Assembly (NCBI GenBank): GCA_033763835.1
Contig: JANRJS010000014.1
Location: 186,001-250,000 of the forward strand
Length of the DNA: 64,000 bases
Direction: 5' to 3'
Source: JAPKYZ01 sp033763835
GTDB lineage: Bacteria > Acidobacteriota > Terriglobia > Bryobacterales > Bryobacteraceae
Of this stretch, positions 50,236-61,607 are shown one piece after another. The notes beneath the pieces are model-generated. The model saw only the letters and a list, made by a program, of their open reading frames with translations, searched no databases and had not been told where the DNA came from. How positions within the stretch are numbered: the first letter of the stretch is position 1; each line of letters begins with the position of its first letter. The position numbers and the translations under genes were made by a program.

Positions 50236-51189
50236 ATGCGGATTAAATCGTACTTCGCGGCTTCGGTGGAAGCGGCGGTCGCGCAGGCCGCGCGGGAACT
50301 GGGCGACGACGCGCTGTTGTTGAACTCGCGGCCGGCCACCGCCGAAACGCGGCATCTCGGCGCCTACGAAGTGGTGTTCGGCCTCGAGAACGAGCCCGCG
50401 CCCGCCGCCGCGGCGCCCGGCGAGTTTCAAATGGCGGTTCCCGAAACGTTCGCGGAGTACTTGGCGAGTCTCGACTTATCGCCCGCGCTCGCACGCGATA
50501 TCGAATCGGGCTGCGAAGGCGATACGGTGTCGAGCGAGCAGTTGGCGCGCGAACTCGGCCGGCGGCTGAAGGTCGATGCGGCCGTTCCGAAGCTTCTCGC
50601 GCTGGTGGGTCCTCCCGGCGCGGGGAAGACGGCGACGCTCCTAAAGCTCGCCTTGCGGGAGACGTTCGAGCGGCGGCGGGCCGTCACCGTGATTGGCGGC
50701 GACTCGTTGCGCGTGGGAGCGAACGAGACGTTGCGGTCTCTGTGCGCACTGGCTGGAATCGCGTTCGAGGAAGCGGCGTCGCCCGAGGCGATTCCCGCGC
50801 TGGCCGAAGCGCGCCGCGGATCGGCGGTTTTCATCGACACTCCCGGTTTCTCGCCCGCCGAACTTTCGCGCGCCGCCGCCTGGGCCGCCGCACTGGCCAA
50901 AATTTCCGCGCTCGAGACGGCCTTGACTCTACCGGCGACGATGCGTACGTCCGATTTATCCCTAGCCGCGTCGCGCTATCGAATTTTCCGCCCTTCGCGG
51001 CTGGTCTTTACCCGGCTCGACGAAACGGTGACCACCGGCGGGCTGGTGAGCCTGGCCGCCGCCACCCAATGGCCCGTGTCCTGGTTTGGGATTGGGCCGG
51101 CGGTTCCGGAGGACTTGGAAGATTCGAGCGCCGCCCGCGCGCTCGCCGGACTGCCCGGCATCGAGTTGGCGCGGACCGCAGCGGCTTAA
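50236..51189 (+). CDS. flhF: Flagellar placement GTPase FlhF
   Basis: 317 residues. SRP-family GTPase: P-loop G125-PPGAGKT, GGDSLRVGANETLRSL (G2-like), VFIDTPGF (G3) and LVFTRLDETVTTGGLVSLAA (TKxD-like; here TRLDE). N-terminal MRIKSYFAASVEAAVAQAAR is typical of FlhF. It decides where the flagellum is built, usually at a pole, with the ATPase FlhG; no flhG follows here, fliA does. Confidence 0.93.
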   Translation: MRIKSYFAASVEAAVAQAARELGDDALLLNSRPATAETRHLGAYEVVFGLENEPAPAAAAPGEFQMAVPETFAEYLASLDLSPALARDIESGCEGDTVSSEQLARELGRRLKVDAAVPKLLALVGPPGAGKTATLLKLALRETFERRRAVTVIGGDSLRVGANETLRSLCALAGIAFEEAASPEAIPALAEARRGSAVFIDTPGFSPAELSRAAAWAAALAKISALETALTLPATMRTSDLSLAASRYRIFRPSRLVFTRLDETVTTGGLVSLAAATQWPVSWFGIGPAVPEDLEDSSAARALAGLPGIELARTAAA

Positions 51190-51214
51190 AGGACATCGAC
51201 CACCCGAGCGCAAG

Positions 51215-51982
51215 ATGAGTAAACGTTACGCCGCCACCGCCACCGCCCCCGAAACCAGCGAGCGCGACCGCCTGATTTTGGAGCATCTGCCGCAGGTGCG
51301 TCTGATCGCGCGCCGCATCCACGAGCGTCTGCCCGAAAGCGTCAGCCTCGAAGATCTCGTCTCGACGGGTGTCGTCGGGCTAATCTCCGCCATCGATCGT
51401 TTCGACCCCACGCACAACGTCAAGTTGAAGACCTACGCGGAGTACAAGATCCGGGGCGCGATCCTCGACAGTCTGCGGGGCCTCGATTGGGCGCCGCGTC
51501 CGCAACGCAAGCGGGCGAAGCAGATCGAAGCCGCGATTAACGTTCTCGAGCAGCGGTTGAAGCGCCAGCCCACCGAAGACGAGATCGCCGCCGAACTCGA
51601 GATCGGAGTCGCCGAATACCGCGAGTGGCTGATCGACGCCCGCAGCGTGAATCTCGGCAGCCTCGAAAACGGCAATCCGGACGAGGACGGCCGCGACCTG
51701 CTGAAGTTCATCTCCGATAAGGAAGAGAACTGGCCGTCGCGGCTGCTGGAGCGCTCGGAGCTCGAGCGCTTGCTGGCCGAGGCCATCGACCGCATGCCGC
51801 ACATCGAGCGCACGGTGCTGACGCTCTACTATCACGAAGAACTGACGCTCCGCGAAATCGCCCGCATCGTGGACTTGCACGAGTCGCGCATTTCGCAACT
51901 GAAGTCGCAGGCGATCCACCGGCTGCGCGCGTACATCGATAAGCGCTGGCCGATCGAAAAAGGCGCGGTTCGCGCGCGGTAA
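51215..51982 (+). CDS. fliA: RNA polymerase sigma-28 factor for flagellar genes (FliA)
   Basis: 255 residues. Region 2 (LPQVRLIARRIHERLPESVS, LEDLVSTGVVGLISAIDRFD, KLKTYAEYKIRGAILDSLRG) and region 4 (RTVLTLYYHEELTLREIARI, VDLHESRISQLKSQAIHRLR) match the FliA/WhiG group. It directs transcription of late flagellar genes; candidate FliA-like promoters precede flaG, fliS and fliK. The ATG at 51215 is the family start; a longer frame would overlap flhF. No FlgM anti-sigma gene was recognised in the window. Confidence 0.96.
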   Translation: MSKRYAATATAPETSERDRLILEHLPQVRLIARRIHERLPESVSLEDLVSTGVVGLISAIDRFDPTHNVKLKTYAEYKIRGAILDSLRGLDWAPRPQRKRAKQIEAAINVLEQRLKRQPTEDEIAAELEIGVAEYREWLIDARSVNLGSLENGNPDEDGRDLLKFISDKEENWPSRLLERSELERLLAEAIDRMPHIERTVLTLYYHEELTLREIARIVDLHESRISQLKSQAIHRLRAYIDKRWPIEKGAVRAR

Positions 51983-51993
51983 CCGGAACCATC

Positions 51994-52851
51994 GTGCCCA
52001 CCGAATTCGCCAACGCCGCCCAACGCGATTTCGCCGCTTGGATCGACCAGCGCTGGCGGGACAATCTGGCGCAAGTCGTCGAATCGATGACCGGCGAGCG
52101 CCCGGCCATGCGATCGATCGACGGCGCGGAAGAGCCGCTCGAAACCGGCGAAGCCATCGAGTGGACGCAGCCGTTCTCTCTCGGTGCGGAAGCGGCGCTC
52201 GAGGCTCTGTTTCCCGCGCCCGCATGGCGCGAGATCGGCTCCGCGGCCCTGCGCGCCGTGGGTATCGAGGATTCCGACGAGCCCAGCATCCGGGGTACGT
52301 TCCTCGAGATCGTCAGTCAAGCCTTTTCGGCGTTAGCGCAGGATCTGACGCACCGCTTGGGGCAAACCGTTCTCTGCGCCGAAGGACGCGAGGAAGGGCG
52401 GCAGGCGGGAGTGCGATTCCGGTCTCAAGCGAACGAAACGCCGGAGTCGGCGTTCGATCTGTTCGTGACTCCGGAACTGGTTTCGGCGGCGCTGGCGTTG
52501 TTGGAAGAGGAGCCGGAAACGATGGCCGCCGCCGCGGAAGCCGGCGCCGGCGGGTCCGGCGCTCCGGCGCCGCAGGCAGTTCCCGCGCCTCCGCGAACGC
52601 TCGATCTTCTGCTCGACGTCGAACTCCCGGTGAGCATCTCGTTCGGCCGCGCTCAAGTCCCGCTGAAAGATGTGTTGAAGTTGACGTCCGGTTCGATCGT
52701 CGAACTGAATCGCACCGTGTCGGAGCCGGTAGAAGTGATTGTGAACAACTGCGTGATCGCGCGCGGCGAAGTGGTGGTGGTGGAGGGTAACTACGGGGTG
52801 CGCATTCAGGAGATCGTGAGCCGTCAGGATCGCATCCGCACTTTGAATTGA
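51994..52851 (+). CDS. Second FliN/FliY-like SpoA-domain motor switch protein
   Basis: 285 residues from a GTG. The C-terminal quarter (ELPVSISFGRAQVPLKDVLK, LTSGSIVELNRTVSEPVEVI, GEVVVVEGNYGVRIQEIVSR) is a SpoA domain like FliN. The N-terminal 190 residues are acidic and lack the CheC phosphatase motif I would expect of a true FliY, then a Gly/Ala/Pro linker joins the parts. It may replace or accompany FliN in the C-ring, or act as a FliM-like adaptor, since no fliM is in the window. Confidence 0.85.
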   Translation: MPTEFANAAQRDFAAWIDQRWRDNLAQVVESMTGERPAMRSIDGAEEPLETGEAIEWTQPFSLGAEAALEALFPAPAWREIGSAALRAVGIEDSDEPSIRGTFLEIVSQAFSALAQDLTHRLGQTVLCAEGREEGRQAGVRFRSQANETPESAFDLFVTPELVSAALALLEEEPETMAAAAEAGAGGSGAPAPQAVPAPPRTLDLLLDVELPVSISFGRAQVPLKDVLKLTSGSIVELNRTVSEPVEVIVNNCVIARGEVVVVEGNYGVRIQEIVSRQDRIRTLN

Positions 52852-52869
52852 GGGGACAGGGAGACGCTT

Positions 52870-53175
52870 GTGAACGAACTGTATCTGGCGCTTGGATTTT
52901 ATGCGTTGCTGGTGGCCGCGCTGGGCGTGGGTTTGGCCGGCTATCTCCGGCTTAGCCGCGAGATCGACCGCTTGCGCCGCGAACTGGCGCGCACTCCTCC
53001 TCCCGCCGCGCCCGCCGCCCGTCCCGTTCGCTCGATCGACGTCCCGGACCGCGAACGGATTCTGCGGCTCGACCGGCGCGGGGAAGCGCCGGCCACGATC
53101 GCCGCCGCGCTTGGCGTGCCTTCGAACGTGGTCGAGTTCACCCTTAAAGTTGACCGCCTGAAGACGCCAGCTTAG
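52870..53175 (+). CDS. Small membrane-anchored protein with HTH-like C-terminus (SwrB-like)
   Basis: 101 residues from a GTG with GGGAG upstream. A single N-terminal membrane helix (ALGFYALLVAALGVGLAGYL) is followed by a short basic coiled coil (SREIDRLRRELAR), a Pro/Ala linker and a helix-turn-helix-like end (RILRLDRRGEAPATIAAALG, VPSNVVEFTLKVDRL). The layout resembles DUF6115/SwrB proteins that end flagellar operons in Gram-positive bacteria. Role in flagellar assembly is inferred from context. Confidence 0.7.
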   Translation: MNELYLALGFYALLVAALGVGLAGYLRLSREIDRLRRELARTPPPAAPAARPVRSIDVPDRERILRLDRRGEAPATIAAALGVPSNVVEFTLKVDRLKTPA

Positions 53176-53180
53176 CCCGC

Positions 53181-53208
53181 CACGTCACAATCGGCACGTC
53201 ACAATCGG
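53181..53208 (+). repeat. Perfect 14-base tandem repeat before the DUF1990 gene
   Basis: CACGTCACAATCGG occurs twice in direct succession (53181-53194, 53195-53208), ending 3 bases before the GTG of the DUF1990 protein. It could be two binding sites for one regulator or a small duplication. Confidence 0.85.
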
Positions 53209-53211
53209 AGA

Positions 53212-53787
53212 GTGTTCCTGCTCCGGCGCCCTTCGCTAGACACGATCGAAGAATGGCGGCTCCGCTTGGCGAACGCGGCCTTTTCTTACGAACACGTAGG
53301 ATGCACTCGCGGCTCCGCGCCATCGGGCTTCACGACGGACCGCAACCGGGTCTTCCTAGGAACTGGGAAGACGGCTTTCGAGAGCGCCCGGCGCGCCCTG
53401 TTCCAGTGGCGAATGTTTCCTAATCCGTTAACTAGTGTTTTCGCGGGTAGCGACGAGCCGGTTCCAGGTACGGTAGCCGCGGTGCTGGCCTCGCACTTCG
53501 GGTTCTATTCGCTGAATTTCTGCCGTGTGGTCTACCTCCTCGACGAAGACGGCCCAATTCGACGGGCCGGGTTCGCCTACGGCACCCTGATCGAGCATGC
53601 CGAGCGAGGCGAGGAACTGTTCTCGGTCGAATGGCATCGGCGCGACGATTCCGTTCACTACGAGGTACTCGCTTACTCGCAGCCCGCTCATTGGCTGGCT
53701 CGGCTCGGCTACCCTCTAGCGCGCCACCTGCAACGCCGGTTCGCTCGGGAATCTTTGGCCGCGATGGCAGCTGCGGCCCGGCACTAA
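53212..53787 (+). CDS. DUF1990 family protein
   Basis: 191 residues. Family features: an aromatic N-terminal part with FSYEHVGCTRG, a region ALFQWRMFPNPLTSVFAG, the GFYSLNFCRVVYLLDEDGPI centre and FAYGTLIEHAERGEELFSVE. DUF1990 proteins are uncharacterised, related in fold to SRPBCC/START-like lipid-binding proteins. Start GTG, two bases after a GGAG, an unusually tight spacing that leaves the start uncertain. It follows the flagellar operon but is not known to be flagellar. Confidence 0.88.
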   Translation: MFLLRRPSLDTIEEWRLRLANAAFSYEHVGCTRGSAPSGFTTDRNRVFLGTGKTAFESARRALFQWRMFPNPLTSVFAGSDEPVPGTVAAVLASHFGFYSLNFCRVVYLLDEDGPIRRAGFAYGTLIEHAERGEELFSVEWHRRDDSVHYEVLAYSQPAHWLARLGYPLARHLQRRFARESLAAMAAAARH

Positions 53788-53827
53788 ACTGGAGGGCATG
53801 AACCGGCTTCGCGAGGCACGGTAGCGG

Positions 53828-54463
53828 ATGCCCGCCGTTTCGAGCGAGAGCCTGATCCTCCGCACCTACCCTTCGAAGGAATCCGACCTCGTCGTCAGCT
53901 TCTTCACTCGCGACGAGGGCAAGCTGCGCGGGTACGCGCGCGCGGCCCGGAAGCCCAAATCCCGATTCGGAGCTTCGCTGGAACGTCTCTCCTACACGCG
54001 CGTCTACTACGTGGCGCGCGAGAATCGGGAGCTGTTCAACCTTACTTCGGCCGATTTGATCCAGTCCCAATTCGCGATCTCGCGGGACTACGAAGCGGGC
54101 GTCGCGCTCGACTTCGTCGCCGAGGTGAGCGACCTGCTGCTCCCGGCGCACGAAGTGAACGAGCGGTTTTTCCGGCTGCTGCTCGCCGTGCTCGCCGACC
54201 TGCGCGGCGGGGGCTCGCCCTGGCGCGCGGTTCTGTACACCAGCGTTTGGGCCGTCCGTCTTGCCGGGCTTTTGGGCGAACCGATGGTCGCGCCGGAGTC
54301 GCGCGATTTGGCGATCGAAATTCTCTCGACCCCCATCGGTTCTTTGGCCTCCCGCGAGTGGGCGAAGACCACCGCCCGCGACTTGCGCCGCTGGTTGATC
54401 CGCGACATCGAAACGCACGCCGAGCGGCGGATTCAAAGCGCCGCGATCCTAGAATCGTTGTAG
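53828..54463 (+). CDS. recO: DNA repair protein RecO
   Basis: 211 residues. N-terminal OB fold with SESLILRTYPSKESDLVVSF, FTRDEGKLRGYARAARKPKS and the YYVARENRELFNLTSADLI continuation, then the helical domain. RecO loads RecA on SSB-coated DNA with RecR. The C4 zinc finger present in many RecO proteins is absent: the C-terminal half has no cysteines and the protein is about 30 residues shorter than usual. Confidence 0.93.
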   Translation: MPAVSSESLILRTYPSKESDLVVSFFTRDEGKLRGYARAARKPKSRFGASLERLSYTRVYYVARENRELFNLTSADLIQSQFAISRDYEAGVALDFVAEVSDLLLPAHEVNERFFRLLLAVLADLRGGGSPWRAVLYTSVWAVRLAGLLGEPMVAPESRDLAIEILSTPIGSLASREWAKTTARDLRRWLIRDIETHAERRIQSAAILESL

Positions 54464-54490
54464 GCATCTTGATGCTTGCTTGTTAGCATC
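54464..54490. promoter_or_regulatory. Nested inverted repeats before the second VapBC-type pair
   Basis: GCATC-TT-GATGC is followed by a third copy so that GATGCT (54471-54476) pairs with AGCATC (54485-54490) over 8 bases. The array ends 5 bases before the antitoxin GTG, the usual place for an antitoxin operator. Confidence 0.6.
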
Positions 54491-54495
54491 GAGGT

Positions 54496-54729
54496 GTGCG
54501 GACTACTCTGACGCTCGACGACGATGTCGCCCTAAAGCTGAAAGATCGCATGAAGGCGAGCGGCAAGTCGCTCAAAGAAACCGTGAACGAGACTCTTCGT
54601 CTCGGAATGACGTCGAAGCCTATCCCTAGAGAGCCTTTCAAAGTCGAGAGCATCGGCCTATTTTCCGGGCTCCACTTCGAAAGTACGGAGCGCATGCTGG
54701 AAGAATTGGAAGGACCGGACTACCGGTGA
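54496..54729 (+). CDS. Antitoxin of the second PIN pair (RHH/DUF2191-like)
   Basis: 77 residues from a GTG. RTTLTLDDDVALKLKDRMKA, then a helix ending KETVNETLRLGM fits a ribbon-helix-helix DNA-binding domain; the C-terminal part (FKVESIGLFSGLHFESTERM, then LEELEGPDYR) would contact the toxin. The stop overlaps the toxin GTG (GTGA). Inverted repeats directly upstream suggest self-repression. Confidence 0.87.
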   Translation: MRTTLTLDDDVALKLKDRMKASGKSLKETVNETLRLGMTSKPIPREPFKVESIGLFSGLHFESTERMLEELEGPDYR

Positions 54730-55151
54730 TCCTAATCGATGCCAATCTGTTGATCTATTCGTACGACGAAGCGTCCCCGTTCTATCGGGAAGCGGCGAGT
54801 TGGTTGGAGGCGGCCTTTTCCACCGAGCCGGCGGTCGGGATGAGTTGGTCGGCGATCTTGGCCTTTGTGCGTTTCGCCACGAACCCGAAGTTGCGGCGGC
54901 CGGTTTCATTCGATGCGGCCTTCGGGGTCGTTGAAAGGTGGATCGACCAGCCGGAGACGCGAATCCTCACTCCCGGTCCAAAGCACTGGTCGCTTCTCGC
55001 CGGACTGATTCGCGAGGGGAGCGCCTTTGGGCCGCTCGTCACAGACGCCCACATTGCGGCTCTCGCCATCGAACATGGCGCAACCCTCTGCACCCACGAT
55101 CGCGATTTCACTCGCTTTTCGAAACTGAAACTCCGCTACCCGCTATCCTAG
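54726..55151 (+). CDS. PIN-domain ribonuclease toxin (VapC-like), second pair
   Basis: 141 residues. Active-site acids: D5 in ILIDANLLIYSYD, D107 in LVTDAHIAALAIEHGA and D125/D127 in CTHDRDF. The usual glutamate in the third helix is not obvious; the corresponding WSAILAFVRFATNPKL block is common in this VapC subgroup. It probably cleaves a structured RNA. Start GTG overlapping the antitoxin stop. Sequence is clearly different from the first PIN toxin in the window. Confidence 0.92.
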   Translation: MILIDANLLIYSYDEASPFYREAASWLEAAFSTEPAVGMSWSAILAFVRFATNPKLRRPVSFDAAFGVVERWIDQPETRILTPGPKHWSLLAGLIREGSAFGPLVTDAHIAALAIEHGATLCTHDRDFTRFSKLKLRYPLS

Positions 55152-55164
55152 AGAATCCCTCCGC

Positions 55165-56076
55165 ATGCGGTATTACCAGGACATCGTTTTCAATCTCAAG
55201 CGCTATTGGGCCGACCGCGGCGTCGTGATCCAAGAGCCGTTCGACGTCGAGGTCGGCGCGGGCACGATGTGCCCCGAGACGTTCTTGCGAGTGCTGGGGC
55301 CGAAACCGTATCGCGTGGCGTACGTGCAACCCTCGCGGCGGCCGGCCGACGGACGCTACGGCGACAATCCCAACCGCCTTTACAAGCACCAGCAATTGCA
55401 GGTGATTCTGAAACCTTCGCCCGCGGATGTGCTCGATCTTTACCTCGGTTCCCTGCGTGCGATCGGGATCGATCTCGCCAAGCACGACATCCGTTTCGAG
55501 GAAGACAACTGGGAATCGCCGACGTTGGGCGCCTGGGGTGTGGGCTGGCAGGTGATGCTCGACGGGCTCGAAATTACGCAGTTTACGTACTTTCAGCAGT
55601 GCGGCGGCGTCGATCTCGATCTGATCCCCGCCGAAATCACTTACGGTTTGGAGCGCCTCACCGCATTCATTCAGAACGTCGAAAGCGTCTACGACATCGA
55701 CTGGGCTCCGCCGGAAAAAGAAGGCGCGCCCGGAGTGAAATACCGCGACGTGCGCTACAACGACGAGCTGCAACTTTCGGTCTTCAACTTTGAAATGGCC
55801 GACGTGGCAACGCTGTGGGAAGTTTTCCGGCTGCACGAAGCGGAGGCGCAACGGCTGATTGACGGATTTAAGGACAACGTTTCGCCGCGCTATCCACTGC
55901 TCGCCGCACATGAGCAAGTGTTAAAGTGCTCGAACGCGTTCAACCTCCTCGACGCCCGCGGAGCGATCAGCGTGACGGAGCGCGTGGGCGTTATCGCGCG
56001 GGTGCGCAAACTCGCCGTCGGCGTGGCCAACGCGTGGGTATTGCAGCAAGCCGCGCCCTCCGAGGCGGCGGCATGA
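55165..56076 (+). CDS. glyQ: Glycyl-tRNA synthetase alpha subunit
   Basis: 303 residues, full length. MRYYQDIVFNLKRYWADRGV and the motif blocks EVGAGTMCPETFLRVLGPKP, YNVAYVQPSRRPADGRYGDN-type (here RVAYVQPSRRPADG) and NWESPTLGAWGVGWQVMLDG identify the catalytic alpha chain of the tetrameric (alpha2beta2) enzyme. It charges tRNA-Gly with glycine. Coupled to glyS by an ATGA overlap. Confidence 0.98.
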   Translation: MRYYQDIVFNLKRYWADRGVVIQEPFDVEVGAGTMCPETFLRVLGPKPYRVAYVQPSRRPADGRYGDNPNRLYKHQQLQVILKPSPADVLDLYLGSLRAIGIDLAKHDIRFEEDNWESPTLGAWGVGWQVMLDGLEITQFTYFQQCGGVDLDLIPAEITYGLERLTAFIQNVESVYDIDWAPPEKEGAPGVKYRDVRYNDELQLSVFNFEMADVATLWEVFRLHEAEAQRLIDGFKDNVSPRYPLLAAHEQVLKCSNAFNLLDARGAISVTERVGVIARVRKLAVGVANAWVLQQAAPSEAAA

Positions 56077-57926
56077 AACTGCTGCTCGAAATCGGTGTCG
56101 AGGAAATCCCCGATTGGATGCTGCCCCCGGCGGTCGAGTACTTGCGCTCGAAGTTCGAGAACGTCGAGTTGTGCGAAGCGACGCCGCGCCGTCTGGCGGT
56201 GATCGCGAAAGGCTATCCGGAACGGGAAGCGGACCGGGTGGAAATCGTTAAGGGTCCGCCGGTGGCCGCGCCTGCGCAAGCTGTCGAAGGGTTCGCCCGC
56301 AAGCAAGGAGCTGCGGTGGAAGCTTTGGCGCAGGAGGGCGGTTACTACCAACTCTCGAAGACCATCTCCGGCCGCGCTACCCTCGACCTACTCGCCGAAA
56401 AACTGCCCTCGCTGATCCTGAGCGTCCCGTGGCCCAAGACGATGCTTTGGCCCGGTAAAGGCGGCGCGCGATTCATCCGGCCCATCCGCTGGATTGTCTG
56501 TCTGCTCGGCAAGAATGTCGTGCCGTTCGAAGTCAACGGAGTCCGTTCCGGCGATACAACGATCGGCCACCGGCTCATGGGCAAAAAGAAGCCGGTGAAG
56601 GTGTCGATCGCAAGTTACGAGAAAACGCTCGCGAAGAACGGTGTGATCTTGCGGGCGTCGGACCGGCGCGCGAAACTGCTCGCCGAGGTGGGCCAGGATA
56701 CTCCGCTGCTCGATCTGCACGTTTATTTGAACGAGTATCCGACGGCGTTGCGCGGTTCCTACGACCCGGCGTATCTCACGCTGCCGCGCGAAGTGCGCGA
56801 GACGGTGATGCGCGCGCACCAGAAATATTTCGCGCTCCCCAACGACGAGCCGGGATTCATCGCCGTGATGAATCGCGCCGACGATCCCGAGGGACTGATC
56901 CGCCACGGGCACGAGCGCGTACTGCGCGCCCGTTTCAACGACGCCCGGTTCTTCTACGACGTCGATCAAAAGAAGCCGCTGCGGGACCGGGTGGAGGATC
57001 TCAAAGCCGTCACCTTCCACCGCGACATTGGCAACTACTACGAGAAGACCATGCGCATCGTCGAATTGTGCGGCGACGAGACTTCAAAACGCGCGGCGCT
57101 GCTCGCGAAGTGCGATCTGACCACCGAGATGGTGAAGGAGTTCACCGAACTGCAAGGGATCATCGGCGGACGTTACGCGGAGGCGCAAGGCGAATCGAAG
57201 GAGGTCGCGCAGGCGATCTACGAGCAGTACGTGTACGACCGTGCCCCTTCTACCCGCGCCGGGCAGGAACTCGCGCTCGCCGACCGGATGGACACGCTGC
57301 GCGAGATGTTCCGCATCGGGCAGATTCCTTCGGGATCGAAGGATCCGTTCGCTTTGCGGCGGGCGGCGCAAGGTGTGGTGCGGATTCTCGCCGAGGGAGA
57401 GATCGAGAAGCTGCCCTTCCAGCCGTCGCCCGAGTTGCGTGAGTTTCTGCTGGATCGCGTGCGGTACTACTTCCGCGAGATTCGCGGCTTCGCCTACGAC
57501 GAAGTGAATGCCGTGCTCGCCGCCGGTTGGGACAACTTGAAAGACGTCGGCCGCCGCCTGGAAGCCGTGCGGGCGGTGCGAGCTACCGAAAATTTCGAGC
57601 CGTTGGCCGCGTCCTTTAAGCGGATCAAGAACATTCTGGCAAAAGCGGAGTTTTCCGAATCGGGCGAGGTGGAGGAATCGTTGCTCGAACCGGGAGCGGA
57701 GGCCGAGATGTACTCCGCTGTTCGCAACGTCAAGCTGACCGGCGACTATGCGGCGGATTTGTCGGCCATCGCCTCCCTCCGTCCGGCCATCGACGCTTTT
57801 TTCGACAAAGTGATGGTGAACGCCCCAGATGCGGCGGTGCGCCGGAATCGGCTAACATTACTTTTCGGCTTACTTCGCGAGTTCTCCGCGATCGCCGACT
57901 TTTCCGAAATCGTAACCAACCAATAG
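56073..57926 (+). CDS. glyS: Glycyl-tRNA synthetase beta subunit
   Basis: 617 residues, slightly shorter than E. coli GlyS (689). Starts LLLEIGVEEIPDWMLPPAVE, with FIRPIRWIVCLLGKNVVPFE, YLTLPREVRETVMRAHQKYF, FNDARFFYDVDQKKPLRDRV and IPSGSKDPFALRRAAQGVVR, and a C-terminal anticodon-binding region ending in LREFSAIADFSEI. The beta chain binds tRNA-Gly. ATG at 56073 inside the glyQ stop; a longer frame in the alpha gene is not used. Confidence 0.97.
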   Translation: MKLLLEIGVEEIPDWMLPPAVEYLRSKFENVELCEATPRRLAVIAKGYPEREADRVEIVKGPPVAAPAQAVEGFARKQGAAVEALAQEGGYYQLSKTISGRATLDLLAEKLPSLILSVPWPKTMLWPGKGGARFIRPIRWIVCLLGKNVVPFEVNGVRSGDTTIGHRLMGKKKPVKVSIASYEKTLAKNGVILRASDRRAKLLAEVGQDTPLLDLHVYLNEYPTALRGSYDPAYLTLPREVRETVMRAHQKYFALPNDEPGFIAVMNRADDPEGLIRHGHERVLRARFNDARFFYDVDQKKPLRDRVEDLKAVTFHRDIGNYYEKTMRIVELCGDETSKRAALLAKCDLTTEMVKEFTELQGIIGGRYAEAQGESKEVAQAIYEQYVYDRAPSTRAGQELALADRMDTLREMFRIGQIPSGSKDPFALRRAAQGVVRILAEGEIEKLPFQPSPELREFLLDRVRYYFREIRGFAYDEVNAVLAAGWDNLKDVGRRLEAVRAVRATENFEPLAASFKRIKNILAKAEFSESGEVEESLLEPGAEAEMYSAVRNVKLTGDYAADLSAIASLRPAIDAFFDKVMVNAPDAAVRRNRLTLLFGLLREFSAIADFSEIVTNQ

Positions 57927-57959
57927 AAGTCCTCTTTGGACCAGGAGACCAATCACGCA

Positions 57960-60704
<2,745 letters not shown>

Positions 60705-60722
60705 GCGTGTTACGTTCGGGGT

Positions 60723-61220
60723 ATGGCGGTCGCGACTAAAATCTCGCGCGAAGAGTATCTCGCCACGGAGTTCGATCGGGCCTGTCCCGATTGGATCGAC
60801 GGCGAATTACTGGAGCGTGATGCGCCCAGACCGAGTCATCAGTGGATCGAGATCACGGGCGGCAAGCTGCTTAGCGCTTGCGGGCTATGTTCGCTCAACG
60901 AACTCCACCTCGATATGCCCGACGGTCTCCGTGTCGCCGATGTCGCTGCATACCGCGAATGGCCGCGCGACGATTACCCCGACCATCCGCCGCTCGTTAC
61001 CCTGGAGATCGCCTCCGATAGCAACCGGTGGAACGACACGGTCGACAAAGCGGCCGCCCACTGGGATTGGGGCGTCCGGCATGTTTGGCTGTTTCAGCCG
61101 CATCGCCGGGCGCTCTATGTGTTCGACCAAGCCGGGCTGCATCAGGTGCAAGTCTTCGAAATCCCCGAATTGAACCTGCGCATCACCGCTGCCGACTTGC
61201 TCGCCGGTCTTCCCAACTGA
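60723..61220 (+). CDS. Uma2 family (DUF820) putative restriction endonuclease-fold protein
   Basis: 165 residues. The DUF820 pattern is visible: PDWIDGELLERD, LRVADVAAYREWP, LVTLEIASDSN with the acidic centre, then DKAAAHWDWGVRHVWLFQPH holding the lysine and the GVRHVWLF block. The fold is PD-(D/E)XK-like; most members are common in bacteria with large genomes and have no known function. It starts 18 bases after ppdK and ends against the opposite-strand gene at 61221 with no spacer. Confidence 0.85.
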   Translation: MAVATKISREEYLATEFDRACPDWIDGELLERDAPRPSHQWIEITGGKLLSACGLCSLNELHLDMPDGLRVADVAAYREWPRDDYPDHPPLVTLEIASDSNRWNDTVDKAAAHWDWGVRHVWLFQPHRRALYVFDQAGLHQVQVFEIPELNLRITAADLLAGLPN

Positions 61221-61592
61221 CTACGTCGCGGCCTCGATGATGTCGCCGAGGTCGCGGCCCGCGTCGATAAACACCTTCACCTCGTCGAGCGCGGCGGCCA
61301 GGATCGTCCGGTTGACGATGGCGTTCGACAGTTTGTTTTCGAGACGAGTGAGGAGTGTCACCGTACCTTCGTCCACCGGCTTGACCGCCGTTCCCGCCGC
61401 TTTCAGGTGGGCAAGCATCATCCGGTACAGGTGCTGCTCCGTCACCACGTTGTTGGATTCGGCGAGAATGCGCGCCAGTTGACGCGGCGGAGCGCCGATG
61501 CTCAAGGTCTCCAGTCTTCGGCGGCAGTCCGCGAGCGCACTCAAAGCGGTTTCCGCGGCGCGAATCATGTCGGCGATCGTGGGTTGAGCCAT
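61221..61592 (-). CDS. Hypothetical helical protein
   Basis: 123 residues, not recognised. It is predicted mostly helical (ADMIRAAETALSALADCRRR, VTEQHLYRMMLAHLKAAGTA, LENKLSNAIVNRTILAAALD) without signal peptide or membrane segment. Last gene of a run on the minus strand after the lipoprotein gene (15-base gap). Function unknown. Confidence 0.7.
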   Translation of the reverse strand: MAQPTIADMIRAAETALSALADCRRRLETLSIGAPPRQLARILAESNNVVTEQHLYRMMLAHLKAAGTAVKPVDEGTVTLLTRLENKLSNAIVNRTILAAALDEVKVFIDAGRDLGDIIEAAT

Positions 61593-61607
61593 CGGATTCT
61601 TCGGACC

